64,000 nucleotides of DNA from Psychrobacter glacincola (GTDB lineage: Bacteria > Pseudomonadota > Gammaproteobacteria > Pseudomonadales > Moraxellaceae), in contig NZ_CAJGZH010000002.1 of assembly GCF_904846075.1 (NCBI RefSeq), forward strand, positions 124,001 to 188,000. The letters run 5' to 3'. The translations under genes and the position numbers were made by a program. Shown here piece by piece: positions 9,805 to 18,482 of the stretch. The notes below the pieces were generated by a model. The model was not told the origin of the DNA. It searched no databases and worked only from the letters and a program-made list of their open reading frames with translations. The first letter of the stretch is position 1. The number at the start of each line of letters is the position of its first letter.

Positions 9805-10439
9805 TTAGAGAAATGGATCATTATAAAATGGGATTTTAGACTTTATTTTACGCTCGACTTTTCTAACATTTCTAGTGTTAATAGTTTTACTCATAGATCT
9901 AAAGGGTATTATTAGCTTATCTCCAATACCATCAATGAGAACGAACTCAGGCCTACCTCTTCTATTTTCAGTGTACATTATGCCAGCAATATTAACTTCT
10001 CCAAAAACGATATGAAGATGACAACATTCATCAAAAAATTGATCCAAGGCTTTGGCATGTTTTGATGTAAACTCATCATGGCTAGATAAGTAGGATAAAG
10101 TCTTAGGAGAGCCTGATGGACTGATAATTTTTTCTGTTACTAGGCCTAACCCCAGTCTGTACCTACAAAGCCATGTACAGTCTCAATGGGGAAGGTGTAG
10201 TTTTTCTCATAAAAATTGGTTTTGCATAGTTGCAAATATTGGATTAATTCTCTACGGAACTGTCTGTAAATGCCCTGTGATCTATGTGCTCGTAAGTAGT
10301 GTTGACCAACTCTAGCACCATCTGCGGTGGCGTTCTCGGGTCTCATTATCTTAATTACTTTATCAGGACTTTCAATATGTTCAAAGACAAGTTTTTGAGT
10401 TCCTTTGCCTAAAAGATTTAAGTCTTTAATAGAATACAT
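9805..10439 (-). pseudogene. YrbL-like (PhoP regulatory network family) kinase-fold protein, one frameshift
   Basis: The first part begins MYSIKDLNLLGKGTQKLVF and continues with VIKIMRP and RQFRRELIQYLQL. The second part has HIVFGEVNIAGIMYTE and FVLIDGIGDKLIIPF followed by basic residues. Order and motifs match E. coli YrbL, which has a protein-kinase-like fold, and the restored length of 211 residues equals that family. One base is missing near 10157-10163; with it restored the text reads LGLGLVTEKIISPSGSPKT between the parts. It is last in the minus-strand glycan operon, next to a glycosyltransferase. A role as a sugar kinase on the glycan, like other lipopolysaccharide kinases of this fold, is an inference. 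Confidence 0.72.
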
Positions 10440-10457
10440 ATGTCCAATTCCTTTTAG

Positions 10458-11455
10458 TCACTTAAAAGCTTCTAATAAATAAGAAGGTGAGCTGCCCCAA
10501 TAGTACTCTACACATTCAAGCTGTGGGGTGGAGATGCTTTCATCAAACTCAAAAACATGGTTTTGATATGTTCAATATCATTTAAGTGTGTATTTAAATC
10601 ATCTCCTTGCCGTTGACTCAGCTCTTTTTTAGCTTCATCTTCCTGCCCTAGAATAGGTAAGTATTCTAGTTTGCTACCATTCCAGATTTGAATAGGCCTA
10701 TTTAATGATACAGAGTAGCCAACATGAGTGCCTACAGAATTAGTTAACACAGCATCCGAAATTAGCAGTATGGTTTTTAATCTCGAAAGAAAGTTAGCAT
10801 CATAAGAATGCCCAGCAGTTACAATTCTAAAGCCTGATAGCTCATATTCCTTATGGTTATTCAATTCAATATCTTTCCAGTACATGCAGACTAAGATTGA
10901 GTTAAAACGATATTTTTCCTTAAAAATTTCAATGTACTTAATGAACTCTGTAATATTGTGATTAGCATATACACTATCAATAGAATGGGAAGGGAAAACA
11001 ACCAAAGTTTTTCCCAATTTATCTTTCTCTGACAGTAGCTTTTCAGAGTCATAGAGAGACTTTGTATAGTTAATGTAGGGACCAACAGCAATGATATTTT
11101 GCTCTGTCTTAGCGCCAATAAATTTTTTTCTATACTCTGAAAAAGTAATGATATTCTTAAATCGACTTTTAAGATGGCGTGAGGGAACAAGACTACCAAT
11201 ATACAAGCCATGTTCAATTGTAGTCTCACTAAAATCTAAATGTGGGAAACTAGCTTGGATGACACTTCCATTTCCATATAAATTATTTTCTTTATGGGGT
11301 ACAAAAGGATAGAAGTCTAAGGGTTTCATTAGCTCCGTATAATCAAAAATACTAAGTCCCGATCGGGAGTTAATATCTTTTATAGATTGCCAACCACCGC
11401 GAAAGCCATATTTAACTTTTTTTAGATTTTCTATAGAGCTGTTTATAATTGACAT
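10458..11455 (-). CDS. GT-B-like glycosyltransferase of unknown specificity, probable 3' frameshift
   Basis: A soluble protein with no signal or membrane segments. The first uninterrupted frame ends at 10508 (315 residues). Adding one C in the C4 run (plus coordinates 10525-10528) continues the frame as QLECVEYYWGSS to a stop at 10458-10460, giving 332 residues and a short gap to the next ATG, which has AAGGA before it. I take that as the original end. EHGLYIGSLVPSRHLKSRF, VVFPSHSIDSVY and the late SDAVLTNSVGTHVGYSVSLNRP resemble two-Rossmann (GT-B) transferases acting on surface glycans. It is a candidate for adding the pseudaminic-type sugar, because no other nonulosonic acid transferase is seen, but this is inference. 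Confidence 0.6.
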
Positions 11456-11523
11456 ATATTACCCTGTAAGACAGTAAATGAGTTCAAGCTGTAAATTTAT
11501 ATGCATTATTTAAAGGTATGAAA

Positions 11524-12296
11524 TTATTTAAAAGCTATCTCTTTAGCTAATAATGCTTTTTTCGTTTGCTGAGCAACTCTCTTTAACTCCCTACGTACTT
11601 TATTGAACCCTGTTGTTTTATTAGCTTTCATTCTATCTTTACGTTCATTGATGAGTAAGCTTGGTAATAATAAGTCTGCTTCTGGGCCAGCTAAAATTAT
11701 CTCCTGTATGCACAAAGCGGGCTTCATTTGGTATATCGGCTCATCATAATTTAGTATAAACTCTTCGAAAATTAGTTCATCTAAGGGGCGTAAAATTGTT
11801 TTATTTATATAATTAAAAAAAGTGTGAGATCCTTTCAGAGAGAGTATATAGCCACCAGTACCTAAGTGTTTACTTTTTAATTGGTGCAACTGTCTTGTTA
11901 CTCCCTGTATGTTATAAGATTTCTTAGCATAGATAATTTTTTAAGAACAGTTTCAATCTTAATAATATTCCACTCAGACTTAATCCAAGTAGATCTGTTC
12001 AGTAATTCTTCAGCGTCTTCACCTAGATAGATATCATCTTCAAAGATAGTAACGTAAGGGATGTTTTCGTCAATCGTCTTTTTCCAGATAGCTACATGAC
12101 TCATCATACAAGCTAGTTCACCTGGAGTTAACTTAGCATCTTTAAGGTTTAAACCTAAATTGTTGGCAAAATCTTTGGCTGTATCTGGAGTTAACGCATC
12201 AAAGAACTCAAAATCTACTTTATATTTACCAAACTCTTCGTTTATATGCTTTCTGCGCTCTACCGCAGATTCTAAACTTATTACGATATTTTTCAT
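11524..12296 (-). pseudogene. Glycosyltransferase family 25 (LPS beta-galactosyltransferase type), one frameshift
   Basis: GT25 enzymes add hexoses to lipooligosaccharide. The first part has the family start NIVISLESAVERRKHI, GELACMMSHVAIWKK and the DxD-like VTIFEDDIYLG. The second part in another frame has GTGGYILSLKGSHTFFNYI and a basic tail with RRELKRVAQQTKK. Adding one base at the short T-run at 11920-11922 (plus strand) joins them as LRKSYNIQGVTRQLHQLKSKHL, giving 257 residues, a normal family length. As written the protein ends at residue 132, after the donor-binding half, and is probably inactive. It sits 10 bases after a second, intact GT25 gene. Confidence 0.82.
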
Positions 12297-12306
12297 AAAA
12301 TATAAA

Positions 12307-13071
12307 CTACTTGTTTAGGTATAAGTTGGCAACAGCTGTGGTTTTATTTTGCCACATTCTTTTCTGTTTTTTTATATTATAGGACAAGTCTCGATTTTCT
12401 TTGTCTTTGCGTTTTATGTTTTGCGAAGCTTCGGTTCCTAAGATATCGCTGTCAAGTCCCAAGGGCTGTACCAATGCAGGCCAAACCCCCAAACCTTTCC
12501 CATTGTCACTCAGCCATTGTTGGAAAAATATATCAACGGGCATAGAGATGGGTTTGGCGGCTGCTATAAATGCTTCAGCACCCTTACGTGACCAAATGAG
12601 GCCAAGACCACGAATAGGGAAATAATAGGCGTGCCATAATGTATGTTTATCAAAGCTAACGATATCCCGAGCAAGCTTTTTCTTTTTTGCTGCAAGATTT
12701 ATCAAGTACCAGTCCAACGTTGGATGAGCATATAAAAACGCTAGGGTTTCATTGACTATTGTCTTGAAGCTGGTAGACAAGGTCATATCATCTTCTAGTA
12801 CCACCAAAAAGTCAGCATCCGTCTGCAAAAATTGTTCAGCGCAGTTGTAATGACTTAGATAGCAGCCGATTTCGGAACTTAATAAGCCACGTCCTAGATT
12901 TTTTCTGACTTGAAAATCATCATAATCTACAAAATCAGACAGCTCTTTGCCGCGACCATCATAGGCAGGTATCCTCTCAAACGGCCAGCCTATCTGCTCT
13001 AACTGCTGAGTTGCGCTCTCTAGACGCGTATCGCTTCCATCTAAATTAATCAAATATGTCAATGTCTTCAT
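12307..13071 (-). CDS. Glycosyltransferase family 25 protein
   Basis: An intact GT25 enzyme of 254 residues, cytosolic or membrane-peripheral, likely adding a sugar to lipooligosaccharide or another surface glycan. Marks: YLINLDGSDTRLESA at the start, the acceptor/donor region EIGCYLSHYNCAEQFL, the metal-binding VVLEDDMTL, and GLGLIWSRKGAEAFI in the second half. The C terminus is rich in Lys/Arg/Asn, which is common in membrane-associated transferases. It lies between the UDP-sugar epimerase and the frameshifted GT25 gene, all on the minus strand with short gaps, so one operon is likely. Donor and linkage cannot be deduced. Confidence 0.88.
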   Translation of the reverse strand: MKTLTYLINLDGSDTRLESATQQLEQIGWPFERIPAYDGRGKELSDFVDYDDFQVRKNLGRGLLSSEIGCYLSHYNCAEQFLQTDADFLVVLEDDMTLSTSFKTIVNETLAFLYAHPTLDWYLINLAAKKKKLARDIVSFDKHTLWHAYYFPIRGLGLIWSRKGAEAFIAAAKPISMPVDIFFQQWLSDNGKGLGVWPALVQPLGLDSDILGTEASQNIKRKDKENRDLSYNIKKQKRMWQNKTTAVANLYLNK

Positions 13072-13116
13072 AGGTTGACTCTTCCTTGCTATATCTATTC
13101 TACGACTTATCGAGTT

Positions 13117-14139
13117 TTATGCTTGCTGTGATTCTTTTGGTTCTTCTAAATAATAGGCTCTGTACCAATTTACAAATTTCAAGATGCCATCTTCGATACT
13201 GGTTTCGGGTCTAAAGCCAATGTCGGCTGTTAGCTCGTCTATGTCGGCATAAGTCGCTGGGACGTCACCTGGCTGCATGGGCAACAAGTTTTCTTTTGCT
13301 TTTTTACCGCATGCACTTTCAATCGCAGTAATAAAGCGTCGCAGCGTTACGGGTTGGTTATTACCGATATTATAGATTTGGTAAGGCGCTATCGCTGTGG
13401 TCGCAAAAGATTGTTGTGGTTCTGGAATTTTATCAATAATACGAGTGATGCCTTCGACAATATCATCAATGTAGGTGAAATCACGTTGCATCTCACCATT
13501 GTTATAGACATCTATCTGCTCGCCTGCTAATATTTTTTTGGTGAATGAAAAGTAGGCCATATCAGGGCGACCATAAGGGCCATAGACCGTAAAAAATCGC
13601 AACCCTGTCGTGGGGATGTTGTATAAATGACTATAAGTATGTGCCATTAATTCGTTAGATTTTTTGGTCGCAGCATATAAGCTGATGGGATAATCTACAC
13701 GATCTCCAGTGCTAAAAGGCTGTTTGATATTCATACCGTATACAGAGCTAGAGCTGGCGTATACCAAATGTTTTACCTGAGTATGTCGACAGCCTTCAAG
13801 GACGTTCAAAAATCCAACCACATTGGAGTCAATATATTCGTGAGGCTTTTCAATAGAATAGCGTACGCCCGCTTGAGCGCCGAGATTGATCACAATATCA
13901 AAGCTATGTTCTGCAAACAAATGGACCATGGCTTCACGGTCAGCCAGATCTAAGGTGATAAATCTAAAACTATCTTTATTTGAATATTCGCTTAGTATTT
14001 TGAGGCGGTCTTTTTTTAACGCAACCTCATAGTAAGCGTTTAGATTGTCAATACCGACGATAAAGTGATTATCGCTTAGTAATGCTCTAATTAAATGAAA
14101 GCCAATAAAACCTGCAGCACCAGTCACTAAAATTTTCAT
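13117..14139 (-). CDS. NAD-dependent UDP-sugar 4-epimerase (UDP-glucuronate 4-epimerase type)
   Basis: An extended short-chain dehydrogenase of 340 residues. It has the NAD-binding GAAGFIGFHL at the N terminus, NLGAQAGVRYSIEKP, the SSSSVYG stretch and Y-x3-K in YAATKKSNE, then FFTVYGPYGRPDMAYF. This set is characteristic of UDP-glucuronate 4-epimerases (CapI/GAE group), which interconvert UDP-GlcA and UDP-GalA. The start overlaps the last base of the ugd stop (TAATG), so it follows directly on the enzyme that makes UDP-GlcA. The pair would supply UDP-galacturonate for the surface glycan. The epimerase fold is certain; substrate is inferred from motif and partner. Confidence 0.88.
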   Translation of the reverse strand: MKILVTGAAGFIGFHLIRALLSDNHFIVGIDNLNAYYEVALKKDRLKILSEYSNKDSFRFITLDLADREAMVHLFAEHSFDIVINLGAQAGVRYSIEKPHEYIDSNVVGFLNVLEGCRHTQVKHLVYASSSSVYGMNIKQPFSTGDRVDYPISLYAATKKSNELMAHTYSHLYNIPTTGLRFFTVYGPYGRPDMAYFSFTKKILAGEQIDVYNNGEMQRDFTYIDDIVEGITRIIDKIPEPQQSFATTAIAPYQIYNIGNNQPVTLRRFITAIESACGKKAKENLLPMQPGDVPATYADIDELTADIGFRPETSIEDGILKFVNWYRAYYLEEPKESQQA

Positions 14140-15305
14140 TAATCGCTCCCAAATAAATCTCTAGTAAACACTTTATGCGACACGTCTTGTATGTCTGCAG
14201 ATAAGCGGTTTGCCACGATAATATCGCTCATGGCTTTGAATGCGTCCAAATCCTTAATGACTTTTGAGTTAAAAAACTCTTCTTCTTTTAACACGGGTTC
14301 ATAGACAACCACTTCGATACCTTTTGCTTTGATACGCTTCATAATGCCTTGAATAGCAGACGCTCTGAAATTGTCCGAACCACTTTTCATCACTAGCCGA
14401 TGGATACCAACGACTTTTGGTTGCTTTTCAATGATTTTATCAGCAATAAAATCTTTACGAGTACTATTAGAGTCAACGATGGCTCTGATAAGGTTGCTCG
14501 GAACTTCATCATAATTTGCCAATAGCTGTTTGGTGTCTTTAGGCAAACAATAGCCACCATAGCCAAACGATGGATTGTTGTAATGATTGCCGATACGCGG
14601 GTCTAATCCTACGCCTTCAATAATTTGCTTGGTATCTAACCCAAAAGTCTGGGCATACGTATCCAGCTCATTAAAATAGGCAACACGCATCGCTAAATAA
14701 GTATTAGAAAATAATTTAATGGCCTCAGCTTCAGTAGATTCAGTAAATAGCTGAGGAACATCTTTCTTTATCGCACCTTCCAAAAGCAAATCTGCAAATT
14801 GTCTAGCTCGTTCCGACTGCTCACCGACAATAATTCTCGAAGGGTAAAGATTGTCGTATAGCGCTTTGCCTTCGCGTAAAAATTCAGGCGAAAAAATGAT
14901 ATTATCTGTCAAAAATCGTTTTCTAATGTCATTGGTATAGCCGACGGGCACTGTTGATTTTATAACGATTAGCGCATTTTTATTAACACTCAGGACCTCT
15001 TCAATGACGCTTTCAACACTTTGGGTATTAAAATAGTTGGTCTTTGAGTCGTAATCCGTAGGGGTAGCAACAATAATAAAATCTGCGTCTTTGTAAGCGG
15101 CTTTGGCATCTAAAGTGGCTGTGAAATCGATGGGTTTGTTGAGTAAAAAATCTTCAATATCTGGATCTACAATAGGAGATTGCTTGGCATTCAACCTCTC
15201 GACTCTTTTTGCTATGACATCGACAGCGATTACTTTATTGTGCTGGGCAAGTAACATAGCATTGGATAAGCCGACATAGCCTGTACCTACTACTGTTATT
15301 TTCAT
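14139..15305 (-). CDS. ugd: UDP-glucose 6-dehydrogenase
   Basis: Oxidises UDP-glucose to UDP-glucuronate with 2 NAD+ in the cytosol. The 388-residue protein has the Rossmann [14 protein letters not shown] at the N terminus, [31 protein letters not shown], and the catalytic cysteine in [15 protein letters not shown], followed by the C-terminal domain with the VVYEP segment. The length and the LREG spelling fit the short gammaproteobacterial Ugd group. It is coupled to the downstream epimerase by a one-base overlap, and 42 bases separate it from the restored end of the Stealth gene upstream. It supplies hexuronic acid for capsule or lipooligosaccharide. Confidence 0.95.
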   Translation of the reverse strand: MKITVVGTGYVGLSNAMLLAQHNKVIAVDVIAKRVERLNAKQSPIVDPDIEDFLLNKPIDFTATLDAKAAYKDADFIIVATPTDYDSKTNYFNTQSVESVIEEVLSVNKNALIVIKSTVPVGYTNDIRKRFLTDNIIFSPEFLREGKALYDNLYPSRIIVGEQSERARQFADLLLEGAIKKDVPQLFTESTEAEAIKLFSNTYLAMRVAYFNELDTYAQTFGLDTKQIIEGVGLDPRIGNHYNNPSFGYGGYCLPKDTKQLLANYDEVPSNLIRAIVDSNSTRKDFIADKIIEKQPKVVGIHRLVMKSGSDNFRASAIQGIMKRIKAKGIEVVVYEPVLKEEEFFNSKVIKDLDAFKAMSDIIVANRLSADIQDVSHKVFTRDLFGSD

Positions 15306-15346
15306 AAAAATTCCAAGGTTATATTTTTATTATTATAAGATTGATT

Positions 15347-16349
15347 TTATTTAGTGGGATTTAGCAATAACGATGATGGCAGATGCTGGGAAAACTTCTG
15401 AATCATCGCCTCGGTAATATTGTTACGGGAGTCAGAGTCCAGCAAGTCTAAGCTTTGTATGCAGCCATATTTGACAGATTTTTTTTTGCAAACCTGCTAA
15501 AAAATCCTCAACACCATTTTCATTTTTTAGATAGTTGATCGCTACGGGCGGCTTTAGACAAGCTTGTCCTTGTTGAATCTTTAGGTGATTCATTAAGGTA
15601 ATGGGATTTACCTGAGCCACATCTCTAAATTTATATTGAATTTGCTCAATCAATAGCTGAGGGTGATGCAAAAGATAGTTTTTTAAAATATTCTTATCGA
15701 CAATATGGGGATAGTGGTGCACTTCAAAAAACTGATTCATCCCCAAGATTTTAGCGCTGAGCATTTGAGCAATTGTATGTTTGGGTTGAACTTTTTTGCC
15801 CGATAGTTTTTGTAGAGACTTTCGATATTGAAGTTTGGCTTGTAGAATGGCATTCTTGCGCCAATGACCATGAATGATAATCGTGTCGTCATCTAAAAAA
15901 TCTGTAATAACAGCAGGTTGGTTGAAGAAAAAATCATCATTCATGTATATAAAATAATCAGACAGATCTGAGATATTCCATAGCATGCTTTCAATAGACC
16001 GCGTGTTAAAAGTAGGTAAAAACTGCTCATAGCCCGCAAAGAGGTCTTTATGATCGATGATACGTATCTTGTCTTTTGCACAAATATTCTGTTCAGCAAA
16101 TGCTTCAATCAGTGCCGGTTGCTGTTGGTCGGTGACGATATAGATATGTCGACAGAAAGGTACGTATTTTATGATGGAGGCAATATTGTAATATATTTCA
16201 TCGTTACTGGCGAAACGTGTTGAACTGATAGCATCAGATGCCGCGCTGGTTGTTTTTTGATAACGCGCTCTTTTTTGTTTAAGCAGTGGCTCATCACCAT
16301 CTACCCAAGCAATCACAATATCTATTTGCTTTTCATCATCTGCTTTCAT
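15347..16349 (-). CDS. Stealth-family sugar-phosphate transferase with an A9 tract and 3' frameshift
   Basis: Stealth proteins transfer hexose-1-phosphate to capsule or lipopolysaccharide. CR1 is visible as IDIVIAWVDGDEPLL, CR2 as RFASNDEIYYNIASI with HIYIVTD, and CR3 as YFIYMNDDFFFNQP. As written the protein stops at 15432 after 305 residues, with an unusual tail (KICQIWLH). Removing one A from the A9 run (plus coordinates 15479-15487) instead gives KYGCIQSLDLLDSDSR and an ending at 15347-15349, for 333 residues with a normal-looking C-terminal region. The long tract close to the 3' end makes phase variation plausible. Upstream is another glycosyltransferase, 16 bases away. Confidence 0.8.
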
Positions 16350-16365
16350 GGTATTTCCTATGGGT

Positions 16366-17166
16366 TTATCGCCAATAATCTTTTAGCCAAGGGCTTGGCT
16401 TAACATGACGATACCACTTGCCGCCGCTACCATTGATGGCATCTGGCGGATTAATCTCACCATGAAAGATGACAATCTTTGCGCCATCCGGCAGAGTAGG
16501 TGCGCGCACAAAGTTAAAGGGAATAGGGGCGATGCATTGGTACTTGAAGCTGACACACCACGTTTTATCCCAATACTCCAAATGATGATGCTCACGTAAA
16601 TAGTTAGACAGATAAGCCTGCTCATGGCGCACTTGGGTACGAATGGTGGCAAAGTTACGCTCAAAGTTTGCGAGCAAATCAGGATAGGTGTTCATGCCAA
16701 TATTGAAACGATAAACAGAGCTATTACCAATCATTCGCCACGGTTTTTTCCAATCACGGATAATCACCACGCTGTCTTTGTGCTGAGCTTGATAGGTAAA
16801 AAAGGCATCTATGTTGTCAACAATAACAATGTCGATATCTAAAAATAAAGCCACACCCTTGAGACCATATAGTTCAGGTTTGAAAGTCGTGAGTTTTTTC
16901 CAACCACGCTCAGGTCCAGTAGGCAAATCCATCTCTGGAATAGGGTGGCAAGTCACAGCAGGGTCGATACCGCTGCTATCATCAGTGAGGCAGATCATTT
17001 GGAAGTCTAAAGTCAAATGGCGACTGACCATATTATAAAGACGGTTGACGTACTCAGCGCCGTATTTGTCACCCCATTTCATACAGATAACATAACGCTG
17101 CTCAGCAGTGCTACTGCGTGCATGCGTGTGGTCTGTCGATGAAGTATTGGTTACGTCAGTTGCCAT
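16366..17166 (-). CDS. Glycosyltransferase with GT-A-like DxD motif
   Basis: A 266-residue soluble protein. RYVICMKWGDKYGAEYVNRLY opens the Rossmann-like half. FQMICLTDDSSGI and WKKLTTFKPELYGLKG lead to the DxD-type metal site in FLDIDIVIVDN, and KIVIFHGEINP closes the domain. This order matches small GT-A glycosyltransferases (GT8/GT32-like) of lipopolysaccharide and capsule loci. The first 20 residues are Ser/Thr/His-rich and poorly conserved in character, so the true start may be slightly downstream. It is the first gene of the minus-strand glycan cluster after the repeat element at 17.2 kb. Sugar specificity is unknown. Confidence 0.78.
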   Translation of the reverse strand: MATDVTNTSSTDHTHARSSTAEQRYVICMKWGDKYGAEYVNRLYNMVSRHLTLDFQMICLTDDSSGIDPAVTCHPIPEMDLPTGPERGWKKLTTFKPELYGLKGVALFLDIDIVIVDNIDAFFTYQAQHKDSVVIIRDWKKPWRMIGNSSVYRFNIGMNTYPDLLANFERNFATIRTQVRHEQAYLSNYLREHHHLEYWDKTWCVSFKYQCIAPIPFNFVRAPTLPDGAKIVIFHGEINPPDAINGSGGKWYRHVKPSPWLKDYWR

Positions 17167-17201
17167 AATGCACTCATATTAATATAAATAAAAAATATTT
17201 A

Positions 17202-17370
17202 GGGCGTGTTCTCATTTTTAACATAGTGATGAAAATGAGATAAATTGTCGCCAAACAAGAAAATAGCGCAGACAATATGGAGCTATTGACTGACTATTTG
17301 ACGCTGTTTGGCAAAATTTAGCCATCTTTAATCCATTTATAGGACGATCGATTGAAATGAGAACACGCCT
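17202..17370. repeat. MITE-like inverted-repeat element, copy 1
   Basis: The terminal inverted repeats are GGGCGTGTTCTCATTT on the left and AAATGAGAACACGCC plus one base on the right, with TA on both outer sides. The interior has no gene. It aligns along its length with the reverse complement of the element at 59407-59576, for example at GAGATAAATTG, CTATTTGACG and AAAATTTAGCCAT. TA flanks suggest mobilisation by a Tc1/mariner-IS630 type transposase. It separates the glycosyltransferase gene from the acyltransferase gene. Confidence 0.85.
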
Positions 17371-17455
17371 TAGTAACGTTTAAAGGTACAAAAGTCAGCC
17401 AATACTATCACAGCTAGGATTCACGATATCTCTAAACGTTTGGCTAATTGTAAGG

Positions 17456-18421
17456 TTATTGCTCATTGTCAGCGCGCGTGGTTGTATCATGAACGTTTTG
17501 ATCAGCCCGCTTGTTGTCAAGAATGAATTTGGCCAAAGTTTCTTCATCAACGTTGTAAGGATTTCCTAATGTGGGAATGTGTTTGAAACGTCGATAGCCC
17601 CACATATAGTGACTACATTTTTCTTCAATCATCTGTTGCATGGCTTGGTTAAGTGCATAAGCGGCGGTCTCGGCATGACGATCATAAAGTGCTGGATCAT
17701 CGAGCTTATAACAATAGATGTCAAATCCACGACCATCGTCACGGCGAATACAAGATAAGCCGACCAAGGCACATCTGGTTTTACTAGCAAGTTTAGAAGC
17801 AAGCGTACTGGTTAGCGTTTTAATACCAAAAAAGGGCACAACCACGCCGCCCGAAGGGTCGGGAACATGATCGGGTAAGACGATACTAAAGCCACCTTGT
17901 TTAAGTGTTTTAAATATGGCTTTGACACCGCTACCATCGGTTGGCACTAAGGTCGCATTAAGCCTTGAACGCCCTTGTAGCACAAAGTTGTTGGTAATGT
18001 CACCTTTAACAGGTTTGTACATAATGGTTGGGGAACCAAATTGATTGAGCCAAGCGTTCATCATCTCCCATGTACCGAGATGCGGCACGATAGCGAGCAT
18101 GCCGTTGGCACTCGCAAGTCCTTCTAATAAAATTTCTTTATTATGAACGTCGCGAATCTGAGCAATACTCCACTCAGGTGGCATGGCCCAGCTTTTGATC
18201 GATTCAATACTGGTCAAACACTGGTGATAAATAATCTCTTTGGTTACTACTTGTTTTTGCACATCAGTCAGCTTAGGCGCAATTAACGTCATATTGATAC
18301 TGACTGTACGCATGATACTCAAATTGGGTATCTTAATAATCACCCACGCAACAAAACGTGCCAGTATCTGCAAAACAGACAATGGCACGATTTTAAAAAT
18401 GTAATACGGATTCATAACCAT
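17456..18421 (-). CDS. Lipid A biosynthesis (LpxL/HtrB-type) lysophospholipid acyltransferase
   Basis: A membrane-bound acyltransferase that adds a secondary acyl chain to lipid A or a related lipid on the inner face of the inner membrane. The N terminus has a hydrophobic anchor (FKIVPLSVLQILARFVAWVI). The catalytic HX4E motif is HLGTWE, followed by LVPTDGSGVKAIFKTLKQGG, the VLPDHVPDPSGGVVVPFFG block and MWGYRRFKHIP, all typical of LpxL/LpxM/HtrB proteins. The 321-residue length is normal. Two ATGs lie close together (18421 and 18415) without a clear Shine-Dalgarno, so the start is uncertain by two codons. It follows aspS with a 61-base gap, possibly co-transcribed. Confidence 0.9.
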   Translation of the reverse strand: MVMNPYYIFKIVPLSVLQILARFVAWVIIKIPNLSIMRTVSINMTLIAPKLTDVQKQVVTKEIIYHQCLTSIESIKSWAMPPEWSIAQIRDVHNKEILLEGLASANGMLAIVPHLGTWEMMNAWLNQFGSPTIMYKPVKGDITNNFVLQGRSRLNATLVPTDGSGVKAIFKTLKQGGFSIVLPDHVPDPSGGVVVPFFGIKTLTSTLASKLASKTRCALVGLSCIRRDDGRGFDIYCYKLDDPALYDRHAETAAYALNQAMQQMIEEKCSHYMWGYRRFKHIPTLGNPYNVDEETLAKFILDNKRADQNVHDTTTRADNEQ

Positions 18422-18482
18422 TCACATAGTGATGAATCACGTAATAAGTACTGAAAAAAAAATCCGGACATCGTTAGACCAT

